Source of the DNA: Lyophyllum atratum
Lineage: Eukaryota > Basidiomycota > Agaricomycetes > Agaricales > Lyophyllaceae
Reading direction: 5' to 3'
Length of the DNA stretch: 64,000 bases
Assembly (NCBI GenBank): GCA_014905825.1
Contig: JACGCN010000007.1
Coordinates: forward strand, 2,046,001 to 2,110,000
Shown here: positions 1-11,224 of the stretch, one piece after another
Numbering within the stretch: position 1 is the stretch's first letter
Layout of the letters: every line of letters begins with the position of its first letter
The notes under the pieces: model-generated
What the model saw: the letters and a program-made list of their open reading frames with translations, nothing else
Told to the model about the DNA's origin: nothing
The model's database searches: none
Program-made: the position numbers and the translations under genes

Positions 1-3000
1 AAGCGCCCAGGAACCGTGAATGATAGCTCGGAAGGCGTCTGGTATGTTCGCCAGTCCATCTTCATAGTCGGGTCATCTAACGAATCCGTCGGCCGTAGTC
101 CCAAGAGCTGATAGGATACCATAATGGTCGATTCCGCCAGTTGGCCGTGTTCAATGAAATCGACGCTCTCACCGTCATCCTTCAAGCCATTAACTTCACC
201 AATACATAACCAGTACCGGTCATTGCAACGAAGGAGGCTGGCAATGGGATCTGAAGTGACCAACAAAAGCCCCGAGCTCGTACCGCCACTATCCGAGTCG
301 ACGCAGGAGTCGGACTTCGCTGAACGGGCGCTAAAATGACGGCCAATATCCTGTACGCGTCGAAGACGATCGGTGGATCCAGCCGACGTCCGGTACTTGC
401 TACACAAGCTAAGTGCCTTTATCTTCGACATTTCCTGGCCTCGATATAAAATGTTCCTTGATTTGATGCTCGCAGGATCGTGATTAACATCATCATGTGT
501 TGCGTCATGTACCATCTCGGCAGCTACTGCATCCTCGATCACCACTTGGTCCTCAGAAGCACTAGTGGCATTGTTGGCATCGCTGTGTTCTTGAGGCTGA
601 GCAGGCTGGATCCCGAGGAGAATCTCCTCCACGCTCTCGTCAATGTCGTCACTGGGAAGGGGGATGTTCACTAGAAGCTGGCCAGAGGGTGACAAGATTG
701 TGATGTTTTCTTCGTCCTCCATCGTTGCGAATAAGTCAGCATAAATAGAAAATGCTTCTTCGATGATACGTCTGCCACGGCGCCAGCAAGTTTGTAAGGT
801 GACATTTGACAATCTCACGTCCCCTTTCCACGTTGCTGGAGTAATGTGGTCATGTCTCGCAACTAGCTGTGATTCTCGTGTGATTGTAGGCAGTTTGAGG
901 CGCCGTGGGCCGCGGTCCCAGTGAGGATATTTCGCGAGGATATTCGACACCTCCGTGGTTCCGCTTAAGCGCTCGACAAGTTGATAGAGATCGACATTCA
1001 CATTATTGCCAACCATTGTGCGTAAAATTCCAAATAGTTGTTCTAACCTGTCGGTCCCTAGCAGGATAATCCAGAATGATTCACGGGGGTTATCGACCTT
1101 GCCTTTGGCGACACAGAAATAGGTGTTTTTGATCATAAGCATCAAGTCGGTATAGAGCTCGGTAGGAAGAAAGTCCTTCCCAACTTTGCGGTAAAGGGCC
1201 ATGGCGAGGTGTGCCGCAGCGCTCAGATGTTCCAGTTGCTCGGAGAGGGTAAGGTCGATGCAAAGGAAAGGAACAAGGAGGTAAAAGAGAACCCGCCCGA
1301 AAATCCAGAGTGCGTCTCGTGTATTTTGGAAACCAGGAGAAGCGCTGGGCTTCGAAGGCGTCCTCGGAAGTGTCCAGATGTCTTTAAGCATATCAAACGC
1401 GATTCGGACATCTTGAAGATCGTCAGGATTAAATGTCGCTCGAATATGGTCTGCCGTAGCTCCTTCGGAGATAAAATGAGCACGAAGAATTGCCGGCGTG
1501 ATACGGATTCCTGCTACAACTATCCCTCGCTCTCGAAGAAGGAGATTTCGAAGCCGTTTAAAGAGGTGCTTCCAATCCTTGTCGCATGTCAAATCGTCGT
1601 CGCCGACATGCATATCCATGAATTTCAATCCAGACAGGAGCGGGAAGATATCGGATTGGGGTTCGAGCTGTTTTTTGAATGTGAGTTGAGCCATGGCCAC
1701 ACCCCGGCGCTTCTCACCATCGGAGGCGATGGATACAGTTCGAATTTTGAAGGTTTCAGTACGTGTGTTATCTATGCCATCAATTGCGGTCTGAAGAACA
1801 ACGGCATGCTCTGCGCCAGTCTCCTGCTTACAGTCGCCAGAGACCAGAATGGCACGCGCAGGATAGATGCGATTATTTTCGCAAAGCACTCCTAAGGCGC
1901 CTACAGTAGCCTATGAATAGTATACATGTTTAGCAACATTTTTGAATGGGATTGAACAACATACTTCTGCGGCATAATGAATTTCCCCGCTGTCGAGTGC
2001 ATGGAACAGCTCCTCCAAGTCATCGGCCGTCGTGAACTCGAGAGATGTCCTGTGCCCGTGTTCTCGGCACACTCCCAGAAAGAGGTCTTGCCGGCGATCA
2101 AGCCTGATTCTCTTTTCGGATGCGATCTCATCAAACATCAGTACTGCATGCAGGACGGTCCCTTGCCCTTGAACCACATCCATCACACTCTCGAAGCTTG
2201 CCACTATGTTTGCCTCAATCTCCGCGGTCGTTGGCCTGGCATGGGAAGGAATAATGGGTGGCATGATGGTGCGAGTGCGGAGGGTGCTGACACTGGGCAG
2301 GCCAAGGGCTTTGTTTGCGAAGTAGGCCAATCGATTACCCCCAAGACGCCATAAAAGTAAGCCCCGCATCTCGTCTTCTTCACTGAAACTTTTTGGCTTG
2401 TAGAGACCCTGTGCGGCTTTGTCAAACAGCTTCAAGACAGCTCGAATTCCCTTCTGCTGCCCCAAGGCAATCCTTACCAAGCGGTCGACACGTTCGACTT
2501 TTCCACTTGCCATTGCCACCATGAATCGCTTGTGGTCAGCAAGAGCAGTCGCTTTCCCAAGGAGGCTCCTTGCCTGGACCAGGCCTCGAAGATGCTGGCG
2601 CTCGATCCGCTCGTTTTTACGTTTAAGAAGTTCTGTGAGACCCGAGATCCCATGGTACAAAAACGGTGTGTTTTCTGCAACACCATGCTCCATACGATCT
2701 AATATACCCTCCAGGATACTGTTGTGACGAAGGGCACGACATGCAATGCAGGATTCTTGTGCGGAGGTACGTTGTCTACTGCATCCATGAGCAAAGAGCT
2801 TGAGAATCCCATTCGAGTCGATGTAGGGGTTCCACGGCAAGCGATGAAGGGTATGAAGGCCGTATGGGTACATGGTATAGGGTGACTGTCCGTCAGGGAT
2901 GTCGAGGACAAAGCCCTGGCAGCTGGGAGGTGAGCTAGGTCCGATGGAGCGTGCTATATGCTTGCTAACAGCCTTGGAGTCACCAGCAGGCACCATTTCG

Positions 3001-3889
3001 ATGATTTCGTCGATTTCGTTTACATCGATGGGTTTAGGCGTGGTTAGCTGGGGCTGGCTTTGTTCTGGGCAGGGGTTGCGTGGCTCGGATGCTCTGGAAT
3101 TCGCGGGATGTAAGTCAGTAGCTCTTTCGAGGGCAAATCAATACTAACATGATTTTCAGTGCACTTTCTACTAGATTCGTCAACTTCCCTTCAAACAGCG
3201 CCTCGTTCACACCTCGCGTCTCTGTAAAGTACTTCACAAACACCACCAACCCTCCAAATCCCAGCTTGCCACGTCGGATTACGGTCGCCATATCGATATC
3301 ATTCCCCCACCCCAATACCCCCTTCAGGAAAGGATTCAGCGCTTCCTCCCACAGATCGTCCGGCGAGACCTCGGTGTTGTCATGTGCGGCAGGGTCTGCG
3401 AACTGGGCCAACGGGTCTGTTGGAATTGCCTCGGGGATCGTCGAAGGGAGGGTATCCGAGATCTCTTGGAGTCGACGCAGAAATGCTGATGAAGTAGGTG
3501 CCGTGGTTGTCTTGGGTTCGGAGCGTGTTTCACATGGAGTTTCTAGGCCAATTTGTGGGGGTAGAGCAGCTGTCTGGATGACCGGATCACTGGTCACTGT
3601 TGACGGCACTGGCATCGGGCGCCCTCGCTGAAAAAAATCGAGTAGTGAGGCATTTTTCTTTCTGTCCCCTTTCTTCCGTTTCGCAGCTTTGTCCTTGCAG
3701 ATCTGGGAACCGACATGGTTCCTCTGGATGTTGCCAACTCCCGCGGCACCCGCTCGCTTCTTTTCCCCGCATTCTGGACATTCTACAAAGCCGTCAGCGT
3801 CAACCACCCATGCCGCCGTCTATTAGAGATATTATGGTCAGCAATTTAATAATTCATGCAGTAGATGTTCTCACCGACTGAAGGTCCAT
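1..3889 (-). CDS. BED-finger, probable transposase-derived protein (3' end outside window)
   Basis: Four exons read on the minus strand: 3889-3875, 3819-3149, 3093-1965 and 1910 to beyond base 1, with introns of 54-55 nt and matching phases. More than 1240 codons are open without a stop, so the copy looks intact; its end lies off the left edge. The start at 3889 is chosen because the 15-nt first exon joins in frame; the next exon has no usable upstream ATG. A C-x2-C-x17-H-x5-C finger lies at residues 19-46, resembling BED fingers of transposases and domesticated transposases. A central block carries VLMFDEIASEKRI (near residue 550) and, after the last intron, SIASDGEKRRG (near residue 670). 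These could be the first two acidic positions of an RNase H-like core, which is inference. I recognise the body as a multi-copy Agaricomycete family of unknown function. The tail is rich in acidic and Ser residues. Confidence 0.75.
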
Positions 3890-5700
3890 AATATTAGCTG
3901 AGTATGTATCCGTAGAATAGATTGAGAATAGGATAGTAATGGAATATATTTTCGTGCTGCGACGATTTTCTTGGGATGCAATCTCTGGAGATTTGAGACA
4001 CATGACGATGATCATGTGACCAAACGCTTAGTCAAATTGAGGGTCGATTTTGGTTACCCTTGGACAAAATCCGCCCCTCACACAGTGACGTCATTCATCT
4101 GGCCATTTCAAGTTGCTTGTGAGGCGGTAAATCAGCCAAATACTCGATTTCCATGCAAAAATATGATAGGTCCAAAAAATATTTAGTGACCCCATCCTCG
4201 AACCGACCGACCGACCCTTGGTGCGATATTTAAACTCCGACACCCCCTTGGCTGATCCTGACTCGGAGTCTTCAACGTGCATGTCCCCCAGAATCATGAG
4301 AATGCCCGTGTACATGTTTCGGCTGAAAGACCCTGGGCCGCTTCCAGCTCCTCCTTCTCACAAAATGAACATAAACACTACCTCTCGAATTGTTCGTGCC
4401 ATTTCAACAGGCAATTTCCTGTTACAAATCGCAGCCGACTTCAAGAGCCTTTCGTCATGACCTCTTTTGGAAACGAGATGGTTATAGTAAGTTCGTTGAC
4501 CTCGCAGAAAGGACGTCAGACGAGATGATGTACTTTCTTAGAGTTATGCAGTTGCAGCATATCAGTATCTAGCTTAACCTGACTTGTGGCCAAAAATTGG
4601 CTGTGCTTCGAACGCTGCAAGCAACGTCTTGGGAGAGAGATCTTGGTACGCAGCTCGAGTGTTTTCTGTAGCATCTCTCTTCTAATGCTTCTCGTAATTC
4701 AAGCCCAGGCCCTCAGGTCACACGCTTGGTGCTACAAAGCTCTACTCCGTGAAGCACTACGCCATTGTCCCACCCCCCACGTCACCTACAGAAGTGCGTT
4801 TCTTTTGCGACCTATCAGCTACTTTTCTAGCATAAATGTAGATTCCTTAGTCTATCACCCACGATAGCTGATTCGGGATTGCCCCGAATGCATGACGTCC
4901 TGACAGTGGGCTGTGCCTTTATGTCCCGACATTCATCCATTTACCTCTAATCCAGCCGAACGCCGAGCCGTAGAGAGGGTCGTTCCGACTCATGTTGGAT
5001 ATTCCCCACTCGCATTCGGACGATGCCGTTTCTCTGACGCGAGTAACACGCAGTGGGCCTCTGCGTTTTGGGCGCAGATCTCGATATAGGCCCAGGCCCT
5101 TGCCCGCTGTTGTCTTCCGAAAAAAATGCATCATTTCGACGCTGCGCCAAAGGGCTGCTATTCCACCCCTGGAATACCATATCGCTGAATTATGCCGATC
5201 TCCATCAAGCTCCGCGTCCTCAATGTCTATTTTTGGTCTATTTTCAATGACATGAGAAGATCGTTCGATTCAAATACCAAAAAAGGGACGAGATTGCGGC
5301 ATATCAATCCCCAGATCTATCGATACATATGCATGGACGTTACCTGGAAGCTGGCTCCTCGGACCATGTTCCATGTGGTTCGCAAAATTGAGTCCACCTC
5401 TTTGACCTAAGGCGCTTTAGTCTCACGTTGAACTCTTTTTTCGGCTGTGGGCGAGATGTTCTGGGGATATTCATGTTTCTACTCTCAGGATCAGTTGATT
5501 CGGTGAAATACCGCGCTACTTACGAAATTCCTGGGCAATACTCGACGGAGCCACCCAAATTGCTCATGGCAGATTTGTAATGTAGTGGAAGGTACGATGC
5601 AGAACACACCGTAAGATGGATCGAACATCCTAAGAACCTTCCATTATACGATGTCGAGCTCGATACAACCTCAAGCTTAGGGCTACATACTTTTCACTCA
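3890..5700. other. Intergenic, no supported gene
   Basis: Only short overlapping open frames without convincing splice architecture or family resemblance are visible. The region presumably holds the promoter of the minus-strand gene that starts at 3889. Confidence 0.4.
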
Positions 5701-5778
5701 ACCTTATAAACTTTCCAGACATAGCAAGGTCCCTGCGAGCTGGGTGCGATTTCCCACTGCTACACTTCACAACTCAGG

Positions 5779-6232
5779 ATGCCGTCAATCATGTGGAAGG
5801 CTATACTGTACGATACGATCTCAGTATTGGCTATCGTTATGGTTTCGGGAATGAGCGAATAGTTCGGGTGATAAGGTTCTCGACAGACTCACATGTCCCG
5901 GTTCCGCAACTATTCGTCCGATTGCCTCTCGCAAAGTTCCCGGTGTGCCCACAGCTAACATGCCACGATCAGGTTATCCCATCCCATTAGGGTCCTACCT
6001 CCATTCGATCTTTGCTGGAAGTTCCATGCGGATGGATCTGCTTCGCACATGCCCGATTGGCAGGATGGTTCTCGAACTTTGTGACTTTGTGATACGAGCA
6101 ACAAAGTACGGAAAGCACCTTCTTTCTCCGACTAAGAGACTGTTTAGGGACACAATTGTCAAACTACTATTTGAGCGAACACTGACAGCCTCGAGAATCG
6201 GAAGGTGGTCTCGTGACGACTATAAACTATAG
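5779..6232 (+). CDS. Candidate two-exon small gene, unknown function
   Basis: Exons 5779-5807 and 5863-6232 join through a 55-nt intron (GTACGA...AATAG) and give a 132-residue protein. A TATA-like TTATAAAC lies about 73 bp before the ATG, the same spacing seen at the better-supported secreted-protein genes of this window. I do not recognise the product: it is basic, has no clear signal peptide, and the second exon stays open for about 120 codons. The open frame, splice sites and TATA position support a gene, but a chance open frame cannot be excluded. Confidence 0.3.
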
Positions 6233-6621
6233 TTCTGAGTGGGTTTCCGATTCTTCGTACATATTCAGTATTGGACCTTGGCCGGAGAAGGGGTCGAAGA
6301 GGGAGGAAACTGTATAGGCTGCGCGTTGAGGCCCACGATCCGAAGGCTGATTTCACTTGTGGCCGCATCCGTGAAGGGTCGTAAGCCGGCCCGACGTCAA
6401 TACATATCCTTACTGGGTGACGAAACCTTGGGAAAAGGTAGGCTGATTAAGAACAAATCGATCGGTAAACCCCCGCATGAACTGGAACTGTCAGGGTCCA
6501 ATTACAATTCCCTTGTCGGATGTAAGGTACGCCTCGTGCATCATCGACATTGCTGTGTCGGATTCGTCTGTTTATAAGATCGGCCCCTTCAGAAAAAACA
6601 AAATATCAATAGCATACTCCC

Positions 6622-7127
6622 ATGAGCGATATCAGTCCGACTCATAATACGCCAACATTTTTGTGGAAGGCCTTCAAGACCCTTATCCGCCAGCACTTTT
6701 TACAACTTGGAACGACGCTGATCGCTGGTACCGTTATCGCCACCACGGTTTTCGAAGAGATCCGTCCATTATCCATCATTGCAAAATTAGAAGCAGCCAT
6801 AAGCCATGTCATGGACAGGCTACGAGACGTTGAGAGTGCAAACTACGGCACGGAGGAACTCTTGGCTGCAAGGACCAAACTACTCAAGTTCGTCAATTTT
6901 GCTTTATGAAACCCTGGAAGGACCTTAGTCTAACTCACAGACCCAGGTTGCACCAACGTGCAATCGCGCTACGTGAGGCCGCATCAGGTTCTCCTTGGAG
7001 GGAATTGTGTGCATTCTTCATGGGGAGCTCGCTGGAAGCCGCCAGATGTCTATGGGAAGTACGTGTATTGCATCTAGAAATCGAAAGATGCTCTACAGTC
7101 TTAGAAAGTGTTGAGCTGTCGAAGTGA
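6622..7127 (+). CDS. Small two-exon hypothetical protein with one N-terminal hydrophobic segment
   Basis: Exons 6622-6887 and 6941-7127 flank a 53-nt intron (GTTCGT...CTCACAG) and encode 150 residues. A hydrophobic stretch around residues 27-43 (LGTTLIAGTVIATTVF) could be a membrane anchor; it is followed by an amphipathic helical region with regularly spaced Leu and Glu that could form a coiled coil. TATAAGAT lies about 50 bp upstream of the ATG. The arrangement of hydrophobic N-terminus, helical middle and Trp-containing second exon resembles unnamed small Agaricomycete proteins, but I cannot assign a function. The donor GTTCGT is weaker than those of neighbouring genes. Confidence 0.45.
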
Positions 7128-7856
7128 CGATGGGCCTTGAGACACGAGAGTGGAGAAGGAGCGGCGTATACGGACGGGAGCGCACTGATCGCGACCTTCT
7201 CAAGTTTGCTGAAGCGGTGACAGGACAAATTAGTAGAAGTAGACGTATCCAGCCAGCCCGGACTTGTTCAAGTCATACATCGTATGTTATTCCAATCAAG
7301 GGAGCACAATGAATGACATCGTAAGTGGTCATTGGCAGGCGAACGCGGATTCGGATGTTCTTGCGCCATCCTTTGTGTGAAAATTGATTAGAACTCCGGT
7401 TCAATTTCCCGGCAATTCTCCATCTCCTCCAACCATCGATCATGTCCACGTCTCCACCCGGCACCGTCCTCGCTGTCCTTGGCACCCTCTAGAGGATTTT
7501 CTCATCGGTAACAACACCCATCGTATTATCTCTTTCGGTGTGCTCTAGGACTATCACTGGGGAGCAGCGCTTGGATTTTCGGACCTGGATTCCATCCGCT
7601 GCCTTGGTTGTGAGCTGCAAAGAATTGTGAGCTGTCGAAGCGATGCTGGTGAGACGATAGAAGGTATGTACGTTCTTGAAGGAATACAAGGTACATTGTT
7701 TGCCATACCATTTATCTGACGCCGATTGCTCGTAGATTTACGCAAATGTCTTGAAACACTACGGACTGACAATCCCACTGTTCTATGAGCCCTCCTGGGT
7801 TAACCAGCTGGCATAACGACCCCACCGAAGCACGGGTCTACTCTGGCTAGACCCAG
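7128..7856. other. Intergenic, nothing recognised
   Basis: Short frames on both strands only; no splice-consistent gene, repeat or RNA gene was seen. Confidence 0.4.
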
Positions 7857-8897
7857 CTAACGCCGCCTAGTCACGAGCTGCCATGGATTAGACCCCGCCT
7901 CAGCCTCAGCCGGCATTCTCCACCATACCTGGAGGGTATTCGAGGCCACTAAGAGCCGTTCACCTATGCACGCCGGCGCATGCTCCAGCCATAATCGACA
8001 ACGACGTCGACAGCCGTTGTCAGAGGTCAGAAACGCCGCCCCGAGTCCATCCAAGACATCACCGACTGTTACGACGTATGGGCTCAAGTGAGACGTTGGC
8101 CTGATATATACTGTCTGCCCTGTGGATCCAAGCATGACAGTGAGGTCCCCGACGCTTGGTGTCGTAGCGGGATCGTCTCGGTGTCCACCCCAGTTGGTTA
8201 ACATTTGTGGCACGCGCGACCTTCGGTGGAGCGTGTGCTGCGATGATGAAGATGGCGACAGGCAGGCATTTTGGAGGGAGGTGTGGAGGTGGATTGGGTG
8301 CGGGCGGCGAGGGGAGGAATGCCGTTTTGATGTCGAAGGAAAGTCGGCAGGGTTAGGGTTCGGTGGTGGTGGTGGTGCCGTAAACCACAACGACGACGAT
8401 GAAGAAGAAGAAGATGTCCACGCCGCCCTCCTGCTCTCCGATATCTTCTGCGTGGAATAACCTCCGAAATCGTATAGGTTATCGTCATGCGGAAGTGGGA
8501 TAGTCGCGTACAGAGATCTTGTGTGCGGTGGCGGCGCAGACTCTGTCACCCACGATGGCGACAGCCCCGACATCCTGGTCGTTGTGCACCCGCTGGCTGC
8601 TGGCGACGACGCTGGGAGCCTCCTCGAAGTACTTGGACCAGCTACCGACGCCGAGGCAGAGGATAACGCGTATCCGGCGACTTGTGGGTGTGGGTGATGC
8701 GCAACGGCCGTGATGGTGATCATAGGTGGTGACGTCCACTGGCCACTGGACGGCGCAGGTATATCAGTGGGAGACATGGTCTGTGCGGCAACGTTGGTGT
8801 CGTAGAGTGCTATCACCAGCATGCTCGATGATGAGCACGGACAGGAACGACAGTGGAGGCAATGTACCTGGATATTGGAGTGGAGCCCTTTCCCCAT
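7857..8897 (-). CDS. DUF6699-type protein, low-complexity N-terminus
   Basis: A single open frame of 346 codons. The N-terminal 200 residues are rich in Ser, Pro and His, with a poly-Ser tract. The C-terminal third has the layout of the basidiomycete DUF6699 family: a strand-rich segment, a conserved V-T-V-G-D-V-L helix start and a final W-containing strand. A stretch reading PPPHTRSLYATIPLPHDD is closely echoed at the minus-strand locus near 10.9 kb (PPPHARPLYSTIPLPAED), so the two loci are paralogous. The family has no known biochemical role. The start is uncertain: besides 8897 an in-frame ATG near 8778 is possible, and another frame upstream (to 9151) may hold a first exon, but I found no phase-compatible splice. 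Confidence 0.5.
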   Translation of the reverse strand: MGKGLHSNIQVHCLHCRSCPCSSSSMLVIALYDTNVAAQTMSPTDIPAPSSGQWTSPPMITITAVAHHPHPQVAGYALSSASASVAGPSTSRRLPASSPAASGCTTTRMSGLSPSWVTESAPPPHTRSLYATIPLPHDDNLYDFGGYSTQKISESRRAAWTSSSSSSSSLWFTAPPPPPNPNPADFPSTSKRHSSPRRPHPIHLHTSLQNACLSPSSSSQHTLHRRSRVPQMLTNWGGHRDDPATTPSVGDLTVMLGSTGQTVYIRPTSHLSPYVVTVGDVLDGLGAAFLTSDNGCRRRCRLWLEHAPACIGERLLVASNTLQVWWRMPAEAEAGSNPWQLVTRRR

Positions 8898-10041
8898 CGC
8901 TGGGCCTCCAGGGATAGTGGGATTGAGGGTGGAGTGTGTTCTGGACCATAACGTTGCAATGTGGTGAGGTGGGGTGGAAGTCGGAACGGGGGTGTCATTT
9001 TCGACGTTCGGGGGGGAGGGTGGTTAAGTATCAGGGGAGACATGGATGATGGGTGGCTAAAATCTGGAGGGACAAACAGATGCACACCATGGGTAACGGG
9101 CCATGGCACCGCGACGACGACATGATCAGTGTGGGATGAGATCACATGCATGTGGCCAATCGGTGGTGGGTCAGTGTGGGCGTCTATTTGACTGCAGTGC
9201 GCTTATTTATATGCTTTTCTTGTCCCAAGTAGCCCAGCTTTCGCTATCCGTGTGTTGAACTATGGTCAACCCATGCCGCCATCGAGCTGTTCAATACAAA
9301 TCGCTTATTCTCATATCTAGCGTTTTCCCTGTATTCGTCGCTGTCGTCATCGGATCGTTCTCCGGGATCATGGGCCACTCTTTCCTCTTGCAATGTTCGC
9401 TCCACGTTCTACATCGTTTTGAAAGACTCATTCAGTCGGCTCGACCCTGCCTTCATCATTCACAAAATGGATCTCTCAATTACTTCCATTTAAAATTCAG
9501 TGGTACGTCGGCCGAAGGACGTCACGGAGTGCAATATACAGCACGTATCCTCAACCTTCCGCCTCAAGCATCGTCCAATGTCCACTGGTCCGTAGCCAAT
9601 GCCAACAGCTCCCTCCTTGTCAGCGAAACCCGACCGAAACTGGAGGAAGGCATTGCCTCCGATCCACTTTCCGTCACAGCCCCGTCCCGCCCATCCCGCT
9701 CCCGCACTGGGTCTTCGGTAGTGTCGCTATAATCCACACCGTCCGGAATCGTTCCTATGCCCGCCTAGCAGCATCAGCCCTGAACTACCTTCAGATCATC
9801 CGAGAACTGAAGTTACGCCAGGCTGCCGAATCCTAGCGTGTGGCTCTTCAGAGACGGTGGCGTGGTAGTAGTACCACCCGACTGTGCCCGCCTCGTGATC
9901 ACCGCTTCCTGCAGGTTTCTCGAAGATAGGATGTCGAAACGATTGCGAACGCCGAAACGAAGAGGCACTGCCTCCCATTCACTTTCTGTCACCGTCCCCG
10001 CCCCCCTCCATCATGCCCTCAGCCCCAAATCCCAGATGATG
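8898..10041. other. Intergenic with a weak local duplication
   Basis: A plus-strand open frame at 9262-9732 lacks family resemblance. Segments around 9640-9700 and 9955-10015 share a diverged GC-rich motif (GGCAYTGCCTCC followed by CACTTTCYGTCAC), suggesting an old local duplication. No gene is called. Confidence 0.3.
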
Positions 10042-11224
10042 TCACCATCCCCTCTGCCGTATATCCGGGATACACGTGCTACACCGATCCACCTCCAGAA
10101 TGTCCTCTGCATCATCCACGATGATTGAGATACCCTCGTCCCCACCGACGTGATGGTGCACGTAAGCTGTCTTCAAGTTGGCGCTGGGTTGAACCAGAAA
10201 TCCACGTCGCGCCTGGACGCCCCGCCCTTCAACATAGTCAACACCACCGCTGGCTAGCCGGAGGGCATCACCAGGTCCATAATCGGACATGCGTCGCCTT
10301 GACCGTGGGTCGCGTCTTGGGGAAGTGGTAGGGAGGGCGATCCTCGCGGCTCTTGGCTGGCGGTATACCGAGGCGCCCATGTTGTCGTATAAGCTTTCGT
10401 TGTGGGCTAGGTCGGGTTGTGGGTGGACCGGATCGTACTCGTACATCTGGTGGAGGTGGGAGAGGCGAGTTTGGACTGAATGCGGAATGAGCTTCGGCTC
10501 CTTAGTTGTGCTGGAGTAATGCGGCTGTATGTTGTCCTTCACGAGGGATTTCCATTTCCAAGCTTCCTCCTGTCTGGACCATCGCAGACATGCCCCCGTT
10601 TTCGGTGATGACCGTCGGCGGTGTGAGCTCAAGGTCATCCCGATCGGAAGGAGGGGCAGAACGGCGGCTCGGGCTCGGGCACGGGCTCGGTTCGGTCTGC
10701 AGGACGGAGAAGGGGGCCTGGGCGCTAAAGTAGCGGGGAATCGGTTGATGGATAGGATTAGGCGCCAATGACATCTTTGACGCCGAGGTCAGCGGCAGCA
10801 TTGTAGACTTGGTTGATGTTCCTAGCGTGCTGCGTAGCTCCGACGTGTCGAATGCGCATGGCAGATCCTCCGCCGGTAGCGGAATCGTCGAGTAGAGTGG
10901 TCGTGCGTGAGGAGGTGGCCCTGCATCGACTCCTGGTGCCCACCACCAGCATGGTTTGTCGGCACTGGTGTCTCGTCCTCCGGAGAGTTCGACACGACTT
11001 ATAGAGGAAGAAAGAGGAGTTTGCCATTCGGAGTCTGACCACATTGTAGACCTCTCGTTATCTACACGCGGGTGCTCAACATGGCAAATGGTCCTTGGAG
11101 GAGAGGCCCGATCCATATGTTTGTTTGCAATCTGGGGGATATAACTGCTAGGACCGGCGTTTTCGGTTCCGTTAAGTGGTTCCGTCACTGTCATTGACGA
11201 CAGTTGAGCTTCGTCGGCGAACAC
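10042..11224 (-). pseudogene. Decayed paralogue of the 7.9-kb DUF6699-type locus
   Basis: Two overlapping minus-strand frames (11224-10502 and 10638-10042) together resemble the 7857-8897 gene. Both share the PPPHxRxLYxTIPLP block and long Pro/Ser-rich stretches, but the reading frame breaks between them near 10.5-10.6 kb and no splice pair restores it. No clear DUF6699 core helix is visible in the second frame. I read this as a decayed duplicate; an intact gene with an unusual intron is the alternative. Confidence 0.35.

Noticed and set aside
1209..1895. 228-codon plus-strand open frame
   Set aside because: Antisense shadow of the spliced minus-strand BED-finger gene, whose frame is continuous and family-like.
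2899..3631. Plus-strand open frames of 82 and 160 codons
   Set aside because: Antisense to exons 2 and 3 of the same minus-strand gene; one crosses its intron.
8122..8460. Gly/Asp/Glu-rich plus-strand frame of 112 codons
   Set aside because: Antisense of the Pro/Ser-rich DUF6699-type gene; the composition is explained by the opposite strand.
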